From: Streptomyces antibioticus
Lineage (GTDB): Bacteria > Actinomycetota > Actinomycetes > Streptomycetales > Streptomycetaceae
NCBI RefSeq assembly: GCF_001514065.1
Contig: NZ_KQ948432.1
Span: 79,632-143,631 of the forward strand
Length of the DNA: 64,000 bases
Direction of reading: 5' to 3'
The notes below the pieces were generated by a model. It was given only the letters and a program-made list of their open reading frames with translations. It was not told where the DNA came from and did not search any database. The translations under genes and the position numbers were made by a program. Position 1 is the first letter of the stretch. Each line of letters opens with the position of its first letter. This document shows, in pieces, positions 1 through 8,110 of the stretch.

Positions 1-225
1 GCCACGGGTGGGCCCGAGCCGGTCGCGCTGTCGCAGCGGGCGGCCCGGTTGTTCGCCGCCGACGGGGTCGCCTCCGTCGTCGTCGACTGCGAGTCCGGGC
101 CCGTGCGGCTGGGGCTCGCCGGGCAGTTGGCGGGTGAGCTGGGGGGTACGGCGGTGACGCTCGACGAGTTGCGGGCCGACTCCATCGCCGGACTGGTCAG
201 GGACGTACAGAGGAGGGCCGCGTAA
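1..225 (+). CDS. Putative cobaltochelatase VWA subunit, C-terminal fragment (partial)
   Basis: Frame 1 is open from the window edge to a TAA at 223-225, so only the last 74 residues are present. The fragment has the alternating strand/helix pattern and the ending (VVVDCESGPVRLGLAGQLA, then a short helix) typical of the von Willebrand A domain of ChlD/BchD-like chelatase subunits that work with the large CobN subunit to put cobalt into the corrin ring. Its stop overlaps the cobO start by one base (TAATG), so it is translationally coupled to the cob operon. The MIDAS motif and the AAA+ part would lie upstream of the window. Family call is by motif and context; the specific metal is inferred from the neighbours. 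Confidence 0.75.
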   Translation, partial: ATGGPEPVALSQRAARLFAADGVASVVVDCESGPVRLGLAGQLAGELGGTAVTLDELRADSIAGLVRDVQRRAA

Positions 226-824
226 TGCCGCAGGGACAGCCGAGTGTGGTGCCGGACGACGGGCTGACCACGCGTCAGCGGCGTAACCGTCCGCTGGTGG
301 TCGTGCACACCGGGATCGGGAAGGGCAAGTCCACCGCTGCGTTCGGGCTCGCCTTGCGGGCCTGGAATCAGGGGTGGCCCATCGGGGTGTTCCAGTTCGT
401 CAAGTCGGCGAAGTGGAAGGTCGGCGAGGAGAACGCGCTGCGGGTGCTGGGTGCCTCCGGCGAGGGCGGGTCCGTCGACTGGCACAAGATGGGCGAGGGG
501 TGGTCCTGGGTGCAGCGGGACGCCCAGATGGACAACGAGGAGAAGGCCCGGGAGGGCTGGGAGCAGGTCAAGCGGGACCTCGCCGCCGAGACGTACAAGC
601 TGTATGTGCTCGATGAGTTCGCCTACCCCATGCACTGGGGGTGGGTGGACACGGATGAGGTGATCGCCGTGCTGCGGGACCGGCCGGGGACGCAGCATGT
701 CGTCATCACCGGGCGGAACGCTCCCGAGAAGCTCGTCGACTTCGCCGATCTCGTGACCGACATGTCCAAGGTGAAGCATCCGATGGACGCCGGGCAGAAG
801 GGGCAGCGGGGTATCGAGTGGTGA
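225..824 (+). CDS. cobO: Cob(I)yrinic acid a,c-diamide adenosyltransferase
   Basis: A 199-residue protein of the CobO/BtuR family, which moves the 5'-deoxyadenosyl group of ATP onto the reduced cobalt of corrinoids. The diagnostic P-loop GIGKGKST is at residues 30-37 after a short N-terminal extension (family members have TGxGKGKTT/ST here); the later YVLDEF segment supplies the Walker-B-like acidic residues. Length matches the family (about 190-205). The ATG overlaps the preceding stop by one base and the TGA overlaps the next gene, placing it inside a tightly coupled operon. It acts in the cytoplasm, after cobyrinate a,c-diamide formation, whose synthase is encoded next door. Confidence 0.95.
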   Translation: MPQGQPSVVPDDGLTTRQRRNRPLVVVHTGIGKGKSTAAFGLALRAWNQGWPIGVFQFVKSAKWKVGEENALRVLGASGEGGSVDWHKMGEGWSWVQRDAQMDNEEKAREGWEQVKRDLAAETYKLYVLDEFAYPMHWGWVDTDEVIAVLRDRPGTQHVVITGRNAPEKLVDFADLVTDMSKVKHPMDAGQKGQRGIEW

Positions 825-2212
825 TGTCCTCCTCGTCTGTTTCCGTCCCTCGGTTGGTCATTGCCGCGCCCTCCTCGGGCAGCGGGAAGACCACCGTCGC
901 CACGGGGTTGATGGCCGCGTTCGCCGCGCGGGGGCTCGCCGTGTCTCCGCACAAGGTCGGGCCGGACTACATCGACCCCGGGTATCACTCGCTCGCCACC
1001 GGGCGGGTGGGGCGGAATCTCGACGCGTACCTGTGCGGTCCCGAGCTGATCGGGCCGTTGTTCGCGCACGGGGCGCGCGGGTGTGACATCGCCGTCGTCG
1101 AGGGCGTGATGGGGCTGTACGACGGGGCCGCGGGGGAAGGTGAACTGGCGTCCACCGCTCATGTCGCGAAGCTGTTGCGGGCGCCGGTGGTGCTGGTCGT
1201 CGACGCCTCTTCGCAGTCGCGGTCGGTGGCGGCGCTGGTGCACGGGTTCGTCTCGTGGGATCCGGAGGTGCGGGTCGGGGGCGTGATCCTCAACAAGGTC
1301 GCGTCCGACCGGCATGAGGAGCTGCTGCGGGAGGCGTTGGAGTCGGCCGGGGTGCCGGTGCTGGGGGTGCTGCGGCGGGCGGCTCAGGTGGATACGCCTT
1401 CCCGGCATCTGGGGTTGGTGCCGGTTGCCGAGCGGCGGGAAGCGGCTGTCGAAGCCGTCGCTGCGATGGCTGCGCAGGTTGCGGGCGGGTGTGATCTGGA
1501 CGCGTTGGAGGCGCTGGCCCGCGCTGCCGGCCCCGTACCAGGGGGCTCCGCCCCCTGGACCCCCGCCTCGCCCACCCCCCACCCGACTCGGTTGGAAGAG
1601 AAGCGAGGCACGGACGTCGTCGCCGTCGCCGGTGGTCCCGCGTTCACCTTCTCCTATGCCGAGCATGCAGAGTTGCTGACCGCCGCCGGAGCCGAAGTCG
1701 TCACCTTCGACCCCCTGCGTGATGAGCAACTCCCTGAAGGAACCCGCGGCTTGGTCATCGGCGGTGGCTTTCCCGAGGTGTACGCCTCCGAGCTGTCCGC
1801 CAACGAACCCCTGCGCAAGGCCGTCAGTGAGCTCGCCCTCAGCGGCGCCCCCGTCGCCGCCGAGTGTGCCGGCCTGCTGTATCTCTGCCGTGAGCTCGAC
1901 GGAGCCCCCATGTGCGGCGTGCTCGACGCGTCCGCGCGGATGAGTGAGCGGCTCACGCTCGGCTACCGGGACGCGGTGGCCGTCGGCGACAGTTCCCTCG
2001 CCGTCGCCGGGACACGGATGCGGGGGCACGAGTTCCATCGGACCGTCGTGGAGCCCGGTGCCGGGGCGGCTCCCGCATGGGGGGTGCGCGCCCCTGCCCG
2101 GCGCGTCGAAGGTTTCGTACAACAAGGTGTGCACGCGAGTTATCTGCACACGCACTGGGCGTCGCAGCCCGATGTGGCCCGTAGGTTCGTGGAGAGGTGC
2201 CGGACGTCATGA
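821..2212 (+). CDS. cobB: Cobyrinate a,c-diamide synthase (glutamine-hydrolysing)
   Basis: About 463 residues. The N-terminal half is a dethiobiotin-synthetase-like ATPase with P-loop SSGSGKTT near residues 18-25. The C-terminal half is a class I glutamine amidotransferase with the nucleophile Cys near 349 (AECAGLLYL) and the partner His near 406 (GHEFHR). It amidates carboxylates a and c of the corrin ring using glutamine and ATP. Tandem GTG, GTG, ATG codons at 818, 821 and 824 are all possible starts; 821 is chosen because it gives the GTGA overlap with cobO used throughout this operon. The interdomain linker (about residues 238-262) is low in complexity and is encoded partly by a dispersed Streptomyces GC-rich hairpin repeat at 1538-1565. 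Confidence 0.93.
   Translation: MMSSSSVSVPRLVIAAPSSGSGKTTVATGLMAAFAARGLAVSPHKVGPDYIDPGYHSLATGRVGRNLDAYLCGPELIGPLFAHGARGCDIAVVEGVMGLYDGAAGEGELASTAHVAKLLRAPVVLVVDASSQSRSVAALVHGFVSWDPEVRVGGVILNKVASDRHEELLREALESAGVPVLGVLRRAAQVDTPSRHLGLVPVAERREAAVEAVAAMAAQVAGGCDLDALEALARAAGPVPGGSAPWTPASPTPHPTRLEEKRGTDVVAVAGGPAFTFSYAEHAELLTAAGAEVVTFDPLRDEQLPEGTRGLVIGGGFPEVYASELSANEPLRKAVSELALSGAPVAAECAGLLYLCRELDGAPMCGVLDASARMSERLTLGYRDAVAVGDSSLAVAGTRMRGHEFHRTVVEPGAGAAPAWGVRAPARRVEGFVQQGVHASYLHTHWASQPDVARRFVERCRTS
1538..1565. repeat. Dispersed G/C hairpin repeat inside the cobB linker
   Basis: A 9-bp perfect stem (1538-1546 with 1550-1558) around a TCC loop, followed by the run GGACCCCC. The five-G/TCC/five-C core followed by TGGACCCCC recurs, from memory, in many places in Streptomyces genomes, mostly between genes. 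Here it lies in frame within cobB and encodes a Pro/Gly/Ser/Trp-rich piece of the linker between the ATPase and amidotransferase domains. Confidence 0.6.
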
Positions 2213-2943
2213 GCAGCAGCAGGTTGATCGGAGTCGGGGTCGGTCCCGGCGATCCGGAGCTGGTGACCGTCAAGGGCGTCAACGCGCTGCGTGCCGCCGA
2301 TGTGGTCGTCGTACCCGTCATGGACACCGGCGAGCGGGGGCGGGCCGAGGCCACCGTGCTGCACTACGTCGGGCAGGAGAAGGTCGTACGGGTGGTCTTC
2401 GCCCTCAACGAGCGGACCGACCGGGGGCGGCGGGAGGCCGCCTGGGACGCCGCCGGGGGGCGGGTCGCGCAGCTGCTCGGCGAGCACGGCACGGTCGCCT
2501 TCGCCACCATCGGCGATCCGAACGTCTACTCCACCTTCACCTATCTCGCGCAGACCATCGCCGAGCTGGTGCCGGGCACCGTCGTGGAGACCGTGCCCGG
2601 TATCACCGCCATGCAGGATCTCGCCGCGCGTTCCGGGGCCGTCCTCACCGAGGGCACCGAGCCGCTGACGCTCGTGCCCGTCACCGCCGGTGCCCAGGCG
2701 CTCAAGGACGCCCTGGCCGGACCGGGGACGGTCGTCGCGTACAAGTTCGGGCGGCAGGCCGAGGAGGTCGCCGAGGCGCTGCGGGAGACCGGGCGGATCG
2801 ACGACGCCGTGTGGGGGTCGGCGCTCGGGCTGCCGGAGGAGTCCGTGCGGCCGGCGGCCGAGCTGGACGGCGCCCCGCTCCCCTACCTCTCCACGCTCAT
2901 CGCGCCCGCCCGGCGTGACGGCGGGCGGGGCGGCAAGCTGTGA
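2209..2943 (+). CDS. cobI: Precorrin-2 C20-methyltransferase
   Basis: 244 residues from the ATG at 2209, which overlaps the cobB stop as ATGA; an upstream GTG at 2197 is possible but less likely. It is a SAM-dependent uroporphyrin-III C-methyltransferase (tetrapyrrole methylase) fold: the opening LIGVGVGPGDPELVTVKG is the family signature loop, and IGDPNVYSTFTY is the second conserved loop typical of CobI/CbiL, which methylates C20 of precorrin-2 or its cobalt form. The following gene in the pathway, cobM, lies beyond an inserted reverse-strand ZIP gene. Length is normal (about 240). Confidence 0.93.
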   Translation: MSSSRLIGVGVGPGDPELVTVKGVNALRAADVVVVPVMDTGERGRAEATVLHYVGQEKVVRVVFALNERTDRGRREAAWDAAGGRVAQLLGEHGTVAFATIGDPNVYSTFTYLAQTIAELVPGTVVETVPGITAMQDLAARSGAVLTEGTEPLTLVPVTAGAQALKDALAGPGTVVAYKFGRQAEEVAEALRETGRIDDAVWGSALGLPEESVRPAAELDGAPLPYLSTLIAPARRDGGRGGKL

Positions 2944-2960
2944 CCTCGCCCCTCGGGGCG

Positions 2961-3689
2961 TCAGTCGGCGATGCCCACCACCAGCCAGATGAACGCCACG
3001 CCCGCGACCGTGCACAGCAGGGTCGAGCGGGCGGGGTGTTCGTGGTGGGCCTCGGGGAGGATCTCGGCGGCCGCCAGATAGAGGAGCGCGCCGCCGAAGA
3101 AGCCGAGATACGCGCCGAGCAGCTTCTCCGGGATGGTGAAGAAGAGGGTCGACGCGGCGCCCACGACGGGTGCCGCCGCGTCGGCGAACAGCATCGCCAG
3201 CGCCCGGCGGCGGGCGTTCCCGTACAGGCTCGTGATCGTGTACGTGTTGAAGCCGTCCGCGAAGTCATGGGCGATGACCGCGAGGGCCACCGCGGTGCCC
3301 ATGCCGCCGCCCACCTGGAAGGCGGCGCCGATCGCCACGCCGTCCATGGCGCTGTGGCCGACCATCGCCGCGGCGGCCGTCAGACCCACCTCGGGGACCC
3401 GGGCGTCGCGTTCCTCTCCGCCGTGCGCGGCCTGGCGGCCGGCGAGGAGACGTTCCACCAGATGGGCCAGCAGGAAGCCGGCCACGAACAGCAGCAGCGC
3501 GGCCGGTACGCCGAAGACCTCGGTGCCCGCCGCCTCCAGCGCCTCCGGCAGCAGGTCCAGGCCGACCACGCCCAGCATCAGGCCGCCGGCCAGGCCAAGG
3601 ACCAGGTGGCGGCGGTCGGTCACCCGCTGTGCCGTCCAGCCGCCGGCCAGTGTCATCAGGAACGCGCCGAGCGCGACGAACACCGCCAT
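2961..3689 (-). CDS. ZIP-family divalent metal transporter
   Basis: About 242 residues from the ATG at 3689; a GTG at 3725 with a G-rich upstream stretch would add 12 residues. It shows seven to eight hydrophobic segments and the two ZIP signature helices, HSAMDGVAIG and HDFADGFN, whose His and Asp residues form the intramembrane metal site. The cytoplasmic loop between the early helices carries a charged HGGEERD stretch. ZIP proteins import Zn, Fe, Mn or Co. The gene is encoded on the opposite strand between cobI and cobM, ending 17 bases from the cobI stop and starting about 90 bases from cobM. That position suggests a link to metal supply for corrin synthesis, but the substrate cannot be read from sequence. 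Confidence 0.88.
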   Translation of the reverse strand: MAVFVALGAFLMTLAGGWTAQRVTDRRHLVLGLAGGLMLGVVGLDLLPEALEAAGTEVFGVPAALLLFVAGFLLAHLVERLLAGRQAAHGGEERDARVPEVGLTAAAAMVGHSAMDGVAIGAAFQVGGGMGTAVALAVIAHDFADGFNTYTITSLYGNARRRALAMLFADAAAPVVGAASTLFFTIPEKLLGAYLGFFGGALLYLAAAEILPEAHHEHPARSTLLCTVAGVAFIWLVVGIAD

Positions 3690-3778
3690 GGGCCCTTCGT
3701 ATCCGATCAGGCCCTGTTCGCGCACATCCAGCCCCCCAGTGAAGCTCCGTGAATCTTCGTACGAGAGGACCCGAACCC

Positions 3779-4597
3779 ATGGCCGACGCCCCTGCCGGCA
3801 AGGTGACCTTCGTCGGTGCCGGACCCGGCGCCGCCGACCTGCTGACGTTCCGTGCCGCGCGTGCCATCGCCGAGGCCGACGTCGTGATCTGGGCGGCGAG
3901 CCTGGTCCAGGCCGAGGTCCTGGAGCATGCCCGTGAGGGCGCGGAGATCCTCGACTCGGCGACAATGTCGCTGGAGGACGTCGTCGCCGTGTACGAGCGG
4001 GCCGTCGCCGAGGGTCTGCGGGTCGCCCGTATCCACTCCGGCGACCCCGCCCTGTGGGGCGGTACGCAGGAGCAGCTCGACCGGTGTGCCCGGATCGGCA
4101 TCGCGACCGAGGTGATCCCCGGTGTCTCCGCCTTCTCCGCCGTCGCCGCGCTCGCGCAGCGCGAGCTGACCATTCCCGAGGTCGCGCAGTCCGTGGTGCT
4201 CACCCGGCTCGGCGGCGGCAAGACGCCGATGCCGCCCGGCGAGGAGGTGCGGGAGTTCGCCAAGCACGGCACCACTATGGCGATCTTCCTGTCGGCGGCG
4301 CGCAGCGGTCAGCTGGTGCGGGAGCTGCTGGAGGGCGGCTACCCGACCTCCACCCCGGTCGTCGTCGCCTACCAGGCCACCTGGCCCGAGGAACTCGTCG
4401 TGCGGTGCACGATCGAGACGCTGGAGGAGACGGTCAAGGAGCACAAGCTCTGGAAGCACACCCTCTTCCTGGTCGGGCCCGCGCTCGACGCCGAGGGCAC
4501 CCGCTCGCACCTGTACCACCCCGGTCACTTCCACGGCTACCGCAAGGCCGACCCGGAGGCCCGCCGGGCCCTGCGCGCGCGGGGTGCAAGTACGTGA
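3779..4597 (+). CDS. cobM: Precorrin-4 C11-methyltransferase
   Basis: 272 residues from the ATG at 3779, which has GAGAGGA about 9 bases upstream; a longer reading from 3749 lacks such a site. It is a tetrapyrrole methylase with the N-terminal loop VTFVGAGPGAADLLTFRAAR, and the sequence DVVIWAASLV followed by IHSGDPALWGG matches the CobM/CbiF subgroup, which methylates C11. It ends in a 4-base GTGA overlap with cobL. Because the ZIP gene interrupts the operon just upstream, this gene probably begins a second transcription unit; the 5' region 3726-3778 is the likely promoter location. Confidence 0.93.
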   Translation: MADAPAGKVTFVGAGPGAADLLTFRAARAIAEADVVIWAASLVQAEVLEHAREGAEILDSATMSLEDVVAVYERAVAEGLRVARIHSGDPALWGGTQEQLDRCARIGIATEVIPGVSAFSAVAALAQRELTIPEVAQSVVLTRLGGGKTPMPPGEEVREFAKHGTTMAIFLSAARSGQLVRELLEGGYPTSTPVVVAYQATWPEELVVRCTIETLEETVKEHKLWKHTLFLVGPALDAEGTRSHLYHPGHFHGYRKADPEARRALRARGAST

Positions 4598-5829
4598 TCA
4601 CGGTCTTCGGTACGGGGACGGGGGCGCCGGTTCCCGCCGATGTGCTGGCCGGGGCCCGGCTGGTGGTGGGCGGCCGGCGTCATCTGGCGTCCGCGCCGGT
4701 CCCGGCGGATGCCGAGCAGGTCGTGCTCGGGCCGCTCGCGCCCGCCCTCGACACCATCGAGCGGCATCTGAAGGCGGAGAGCCCGGTCGTCGTGCTCGCC
4801 TCGGGTGATCCCGGGTTCTTCGGGATCGTGCGGGCGCTGGCCGAGCGGTTCGGGTCCGAGCTGTTGGACGTACGGCCGGGGGTGTCGTCCGTCGCCGCCG
4901 CGTTCGCGCGGCTCGGGCTGACGTGGGACGACGCGGTCGTGGTCAGCGCGCACGGGCGGGAGCTGCGGACGGCCGTGAACGTGTGCCGGGCGCGGCCCAA
5001 GGTCGCCGTGCTGACCGGGCCGGGGTCCGGGCCCGCCGAGCTGGGCACCGCGTTGCGGGCCGACGCCCGGGTCCTGGTCGTCGCCTCCGCGCTGGGCTCC
5101 GCCGAGGAGCGCGTCGAGCGGGTGACGCCGGCCGAGGCCGCCGCCCGTGACTGGGGGACGTCGGTCAGCGTGGTGCTGTGCCTGGACGAGACACGGCTCC
5201 TGGGCGCCGCCGCACGGACCGTCGCCGGGTCGGATGCCGGCCCCGGTCGATGGGCGCTGGACGAGGACGAGTTCACGCACCGCGACTCGATGATCACCAA
5301 GTTCGAGGTACGGGCCCTCGCGCTGGCCCGGCTCGGTCCGCGACTCGGCGACCATGTCTGGGACATCGGGGCGGGCTCCGGTTCCGTCGCCGTGGAGTGC
5401 GCGCGGTTCGGCGCGGCCGTCACCGCCGTCGAGAAGACCCGGGACGGCGTCGAGCGGGTGCGCGCCAACGCGGTGGCCCACGGGGTCGACGTACGGGCCG
5501 TGCACGGGGCCGCGCCCACGGTGCTGTCCGATCTCGACGACCCCGACGCCGTGTTCGTCGGCGGCGGCGGGCGCGAACTGCCCGCGATCGTCACCGCGTG
5601 CGCGCGGCGCGCCCGGCGGACGGTCGTCGTGGCGATGGCCGCGCTCGACCGGGTGCCGGCCGTGCGCGAGGCGTTCACCGGCGCCGGGTTCTCCTGCGAC
5701 GGCGTGCTGTTGCAGTCGTCGCGGCTGGCGCCGCTGCCCGGGGACGTGACCCGGCTCGCGGCGACCAACCCTGTTTTTCTGCTGTGGGGGTACCGAACCC
5801 CCGTTTCTCATGAGGGAGTAGCACTGTGA
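4594..5829 (+). CDS. cobL: Precorrin-6Y C5,15-methyltransferase (decarboxylating), CbiE-CbiT fusion
   Basis: 411 residues from the GTG at 4594 (GTGA overlap with cobM). The first half (about 1-205) is a CbiE-type tetrapyrrole methylase with VLASGDPGFFGI. The second half (about 215-400) is a CbiT-type class I methyltransferase with the SAM-binding motif VWDIGAGSGSVAVE. Together they methylate C5 and C15 and remove the C12 acetate carboxyl. The fused form is the usual actinobacterial CobL arrangement. The stop overlaps the next start (GTGA at 5826), continuing the coupled operon. Confidence 0.93.
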   Translation: MITVFGTGTGAPVPADVLAGARLVVGGRRHLASAPVPADAEQVVLGPLAPALDTIERHLKAESPVVVLASGDPGFFGIVRALAERFGSELLDVRPGVSSVAAAFARLGLTWDDAVVVSAHGRELRTAVNVCRARPKVAVLTGPGSGPAELGTALRADARVLVVASALGSAEERVERVTPAEAAARDWGTSVSVVLCLDETRLLGAAARTVAGSDAGPGRWALDEDEFTHRDSMITKFEVRALALARLGPRLGDHVWDIGAGSGSVAVECARFGAAVTAVEKTRDGVERVRANAVAHGVDVRAVHGAAPTVLSDLDDPDAVFVGGGGRELPAIVTACARRARRTVVVAMAALDRVPAVREAFTGAGFSCDGVLLQSSRLAPLPGDVTRLAATNPVFLLWGYRTPVSHEGVAL

Positions 5830-7526
5830 TCGGCCTCATTTCCGCCACCGCGGCGGGCGCGGCTGCGCGCGACCGGCTGGCCGCGGCGTGGCCGGAGCGG
5901 ACGCGCGTGTACGAAGGTCCCGTCGGGGACGCCGTACGGGCCGCGTTCGCGGAGTGCGGGCAGCTGGTGTGCTTCCTCGCGACGGGGGCCGTGGTGCGGC
6001 TCGTCGCGCCGCTGCTCGGCGACAAGACGTCCGACCCGGGTGTGGTGTGCGTCGACGAGGCGGGGCGGTTCGCCGTGTCGCTGGTCGGCGGGCATGGCGG
6101 GGGTGCCAATGAACTCGCCTGTGAGATCGGTGAGTTGCTGGGCGCGGAGCCGGTCGTCACGACGGCGACGGACGCGGTCGGACTGCCGGGCCTCGACACG
6201 CTCGGTTTCCCCGTGGAGGGCGATGTCGCCGCCGTGTCGCGGGCCCTGCTGGACGGTGAACCGGTGGCCCTGGAGGCGGAGTTGGCGTGGCCGCTGCCCG
6301 CGCTGAAGGTCACCGGGGACGGCGCCCATGTCGTGCGGGTCACCGATCGTCTCGTCCAGCCCGCCCCGCAGGAGGTCGTGCTGCGGCCGCCGTCCCTCGT
6401 CGTCGGTGTCGGGGCCTCCAAGGGGGCTCCGGTCGACGAGGTGCTCGGGCTGGTCCGGGACGCGCTGCGGGACGCCGGGCTGGCGGAGGCGTCCCTCGCG
6501 GAACTCGCCACCGTGGACGCCAAGGCGGAGGAGCCGGGCATCGTCGAGGCCGCCCGCGCGCTGGGGGTCCCGCTGGTCACCCACAGCGCCGCGGACCTTT
6601 CGGCCGTCGTGGTGCCCAACCCCTCCGACGCTCCGCTGGCCGCCGTGGGCACGCCGTCGGTCGCCGAAGCCGCCGCGCTCGTCGGCGGCGGTGAACTCCT
6701 CGTCCCCAAGCGGAAGTCCTCGCGGGCGGACGGGCATGCCGCGATGGCGACCTGTGCCGTCGTACGGCGGCCCGCGCGCGGCCGGCTCGCGGTGGTCGGG
6801 CTCGGGCCCGGCGCCCGGGACCTGCTCACCCCGCGTGCGAAGGCGGAGTTGCAGAGCGCTGCCGTGCTGGTCGGTCTCGACCAGTACGTCGACCAGATCC
6901 GCGATCTGCTGCGGCCCGGCACCGTGATCCTGGAGTCGGGGCTCGGGGCCGAGGAGGAGCGGGCCCGGACAGCCGTGGCGGAGGCCCGCAAGGGGCAGGC
7001 CGTCGCGCTGATCGGCAGCGGGGACGCGGGCGTGTACGCCATGGCCTCCCCCGCGCTCGCCGAGGCGTCCGACGACATCGAGGTCGTCGGTGTGCCCGGG
7101 GTGACCGCGGCCCTCGCCGCCGCCGCGATCCTGGGCGCCCCGCTCGGTCACGACCACGTCTCCATCAGCCTCTCCGACCTGCACACTCCGTGGGAGGTCA
7201 TCGAGCGGCGGGTGCGGGCGGCGGCCGAGGCGGACATCGTGGTCACCTTCTACAACCCGCGTTCCCGGGGCCGCGACTGGCAGCTGCCGAAGGCGCTGGC
7301 GATCCTCGCCGAGCACCGGGAGCCGGCCACGCCGGTCGGGGTCGTGCGGAACGCGTCGCGGCCGGACGAGTCCAGTCGGCTCACGACACTGGGGTCCCTG
7401 GACCCGGCGACGGTCGACATGATGACGGTCGTGACCGTCGGCAACACGGCGACCCGGGACATCGCGGGGCGCATGGTGACACCGCGCGGCTACCGCTGGC
7501 AGACCGCAGAGGAGGGCTCCAAGTGA
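5826..7526 (+). CDS. cobJ: CbiG-CobJ fusion: cobalt-precorrin-5A hydrolase / precorrin-3B C17-methyltransferase
   Basis: 566 residues. The N-terminal part (about 1-310) is CbiG-like: a variable N domain (residues about 60-110 hold GGHGGGANELACEIGELLG) and a C domain with VVGVGASKGAP and TVDAKAEEPGI, which open the delta-lactone of cobalt-precorrin-5A. The C-terminal part (about 320-566) is a tetrapyrrole methylase with LAVVGLGPGARDLLTPRA and LIGSGDAGVYAMASP, matching CobJ/CbiH, the ring-contracting C17-methyltransferase. CbiG is a marker of the early-cobalt route, which contrasts with the CobN-type chelatase subunit at the window start. Both ends overlap neighbouring genes by four bases. Confidence 0.92.
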   Translation: MIGLISATAAGAAARDRLAAAWPERTRVYEGPVGDAVRAAFAECGQLVCFLATGAVVRLVAPLLGDKTSDPGVVCVDEAGRFAVSLVGGHGGGANELACEIGELLGAEPVVTTATDAVGLPGLDTLGFPVEGDVAAVSRALLDGEPVALEAELAWPLPALKVTGDGAHVVRVTDRLVQPAPQEVVLRPPSLVVGVGASKGAPVDEVLGLVRDALRDAGLAEASLAELATVDAKAEEPGIVEAARALGVPLVTHSAADLSAVVVPNPSDAPLAAVGTPSVAEAAALVGGGELLVPKRKSSRADGHAAMATCAVVRRPARGRLAVVGLGPGARDLLTPRAKAELQSAAVLVGLDQYVDQIRDLLRPGTVILESGLGAEEERARTAVAEARKGQAVALIGSGDAGVYAMASPALAEASDDIEVVGVPGVTAALAAAAILGAPLGHDHVSISLSDLHTPWEVIERRVRAAAEADIVVTFYNPRSRGRDWQLPKALAILAEHREPATPVGVVRNASRPDESSRLTTLGSLDPATVDMMTVVTVGNTATRDIAGRMVTPRGYRWQTAEEGSK

Positions 7527-8110
7527 TCCGTGAGGTCCACCCCATCGAGGAGGAGTCCTACCGGCGGCTGCGGGCCCGCCTGGACACCTCGCACTTCCCG
7601 CCGCTGACCCGGGCGGTGGTCGAGAGGGTCATCCACTCGGCCGCCGACCTGGCGTACGCCGACGACCTCGTCATGGACGAGGGCGAGCTGGAGAAGGCGC
7701 ATGCCGCGCTGCACGGCGGGGCGCCCGTCGTCGTGGACGTGGAGATGGTCGCGGCCGGCATCACCCGGCGCGCGACCGTCTGCCGGCTGCGCGACGCCGT
7801 GGCCGGGCCGGGGCTCACCCGCTCCGCACACGCGATCCGGCTCGCCTACGAACAGGTCGGCCCCGGCGCCCTGTGGGTGATCGGCAACGCGCCGACCGCC
7901 CTGGAGGAACTGCTCACCCTGGACGCCGCCCCGGCGCTCGTCATCGGTCTGCCCGTCGGATTCGTCGGCGCGGTCGAGTCCAAGGCCGCGCTGCGCGAGA
8001 GCGGGCTGCCCGCCGTGAGCAACGTGTCCGAGAAGGGCGGGTCGGCCGTCGCGTCGGCCGCGCTCAACGCCCTGCTGTACCACCCCGTTTCCACCGAGGA
8101 GAAATCGTGA
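7523..8110 (+). CDS. cobH: Precorrin-8X methylmutase
   Basis: 195 residues from the GTG at 7523, which overlaps the cobJ stop; the open frame extends much further upstream but only as a shadow of cobJ. It is the CobH/CbiC family, which moves the C11 methyl to C12 to form hydrogenobyrinate or cobyrinate. Visible signatures are the N-terminal SHFPPLTRAVVERVIHS (the His is the proposed catalytic base), AYADDL, and the C-terminal GLPVGFVGAVESK glycine loop. Slightly short for the family (about 205-215) but complete at both ends. Confidence 0.93.
   Translation: MIREVHPIEEESYRRLRARLDTSHFPPLTRAVVERVIHSAADLAYADDLVMDEGELEKAHAALHGGAPVVVDVEMVAAGITRRATVCRLRDAVAGPGLTRSAHAIRLAYEQVGPGALWVIGNAPTALEELLTLDAAPALVIGLPVGFVGAVESKAALRESGLPAVSNVSEKGGSAVASAALNALLYHPVSTEEKS

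Noticed and set aside
623-2155. 510-codon minus-strand frame opposite cobO and cobB
   Set aside because: Low-complexity Arg/Gly/Pro-rich translation with no motif, fully antisense to two intact genes; typical of high-GC shadow frames.
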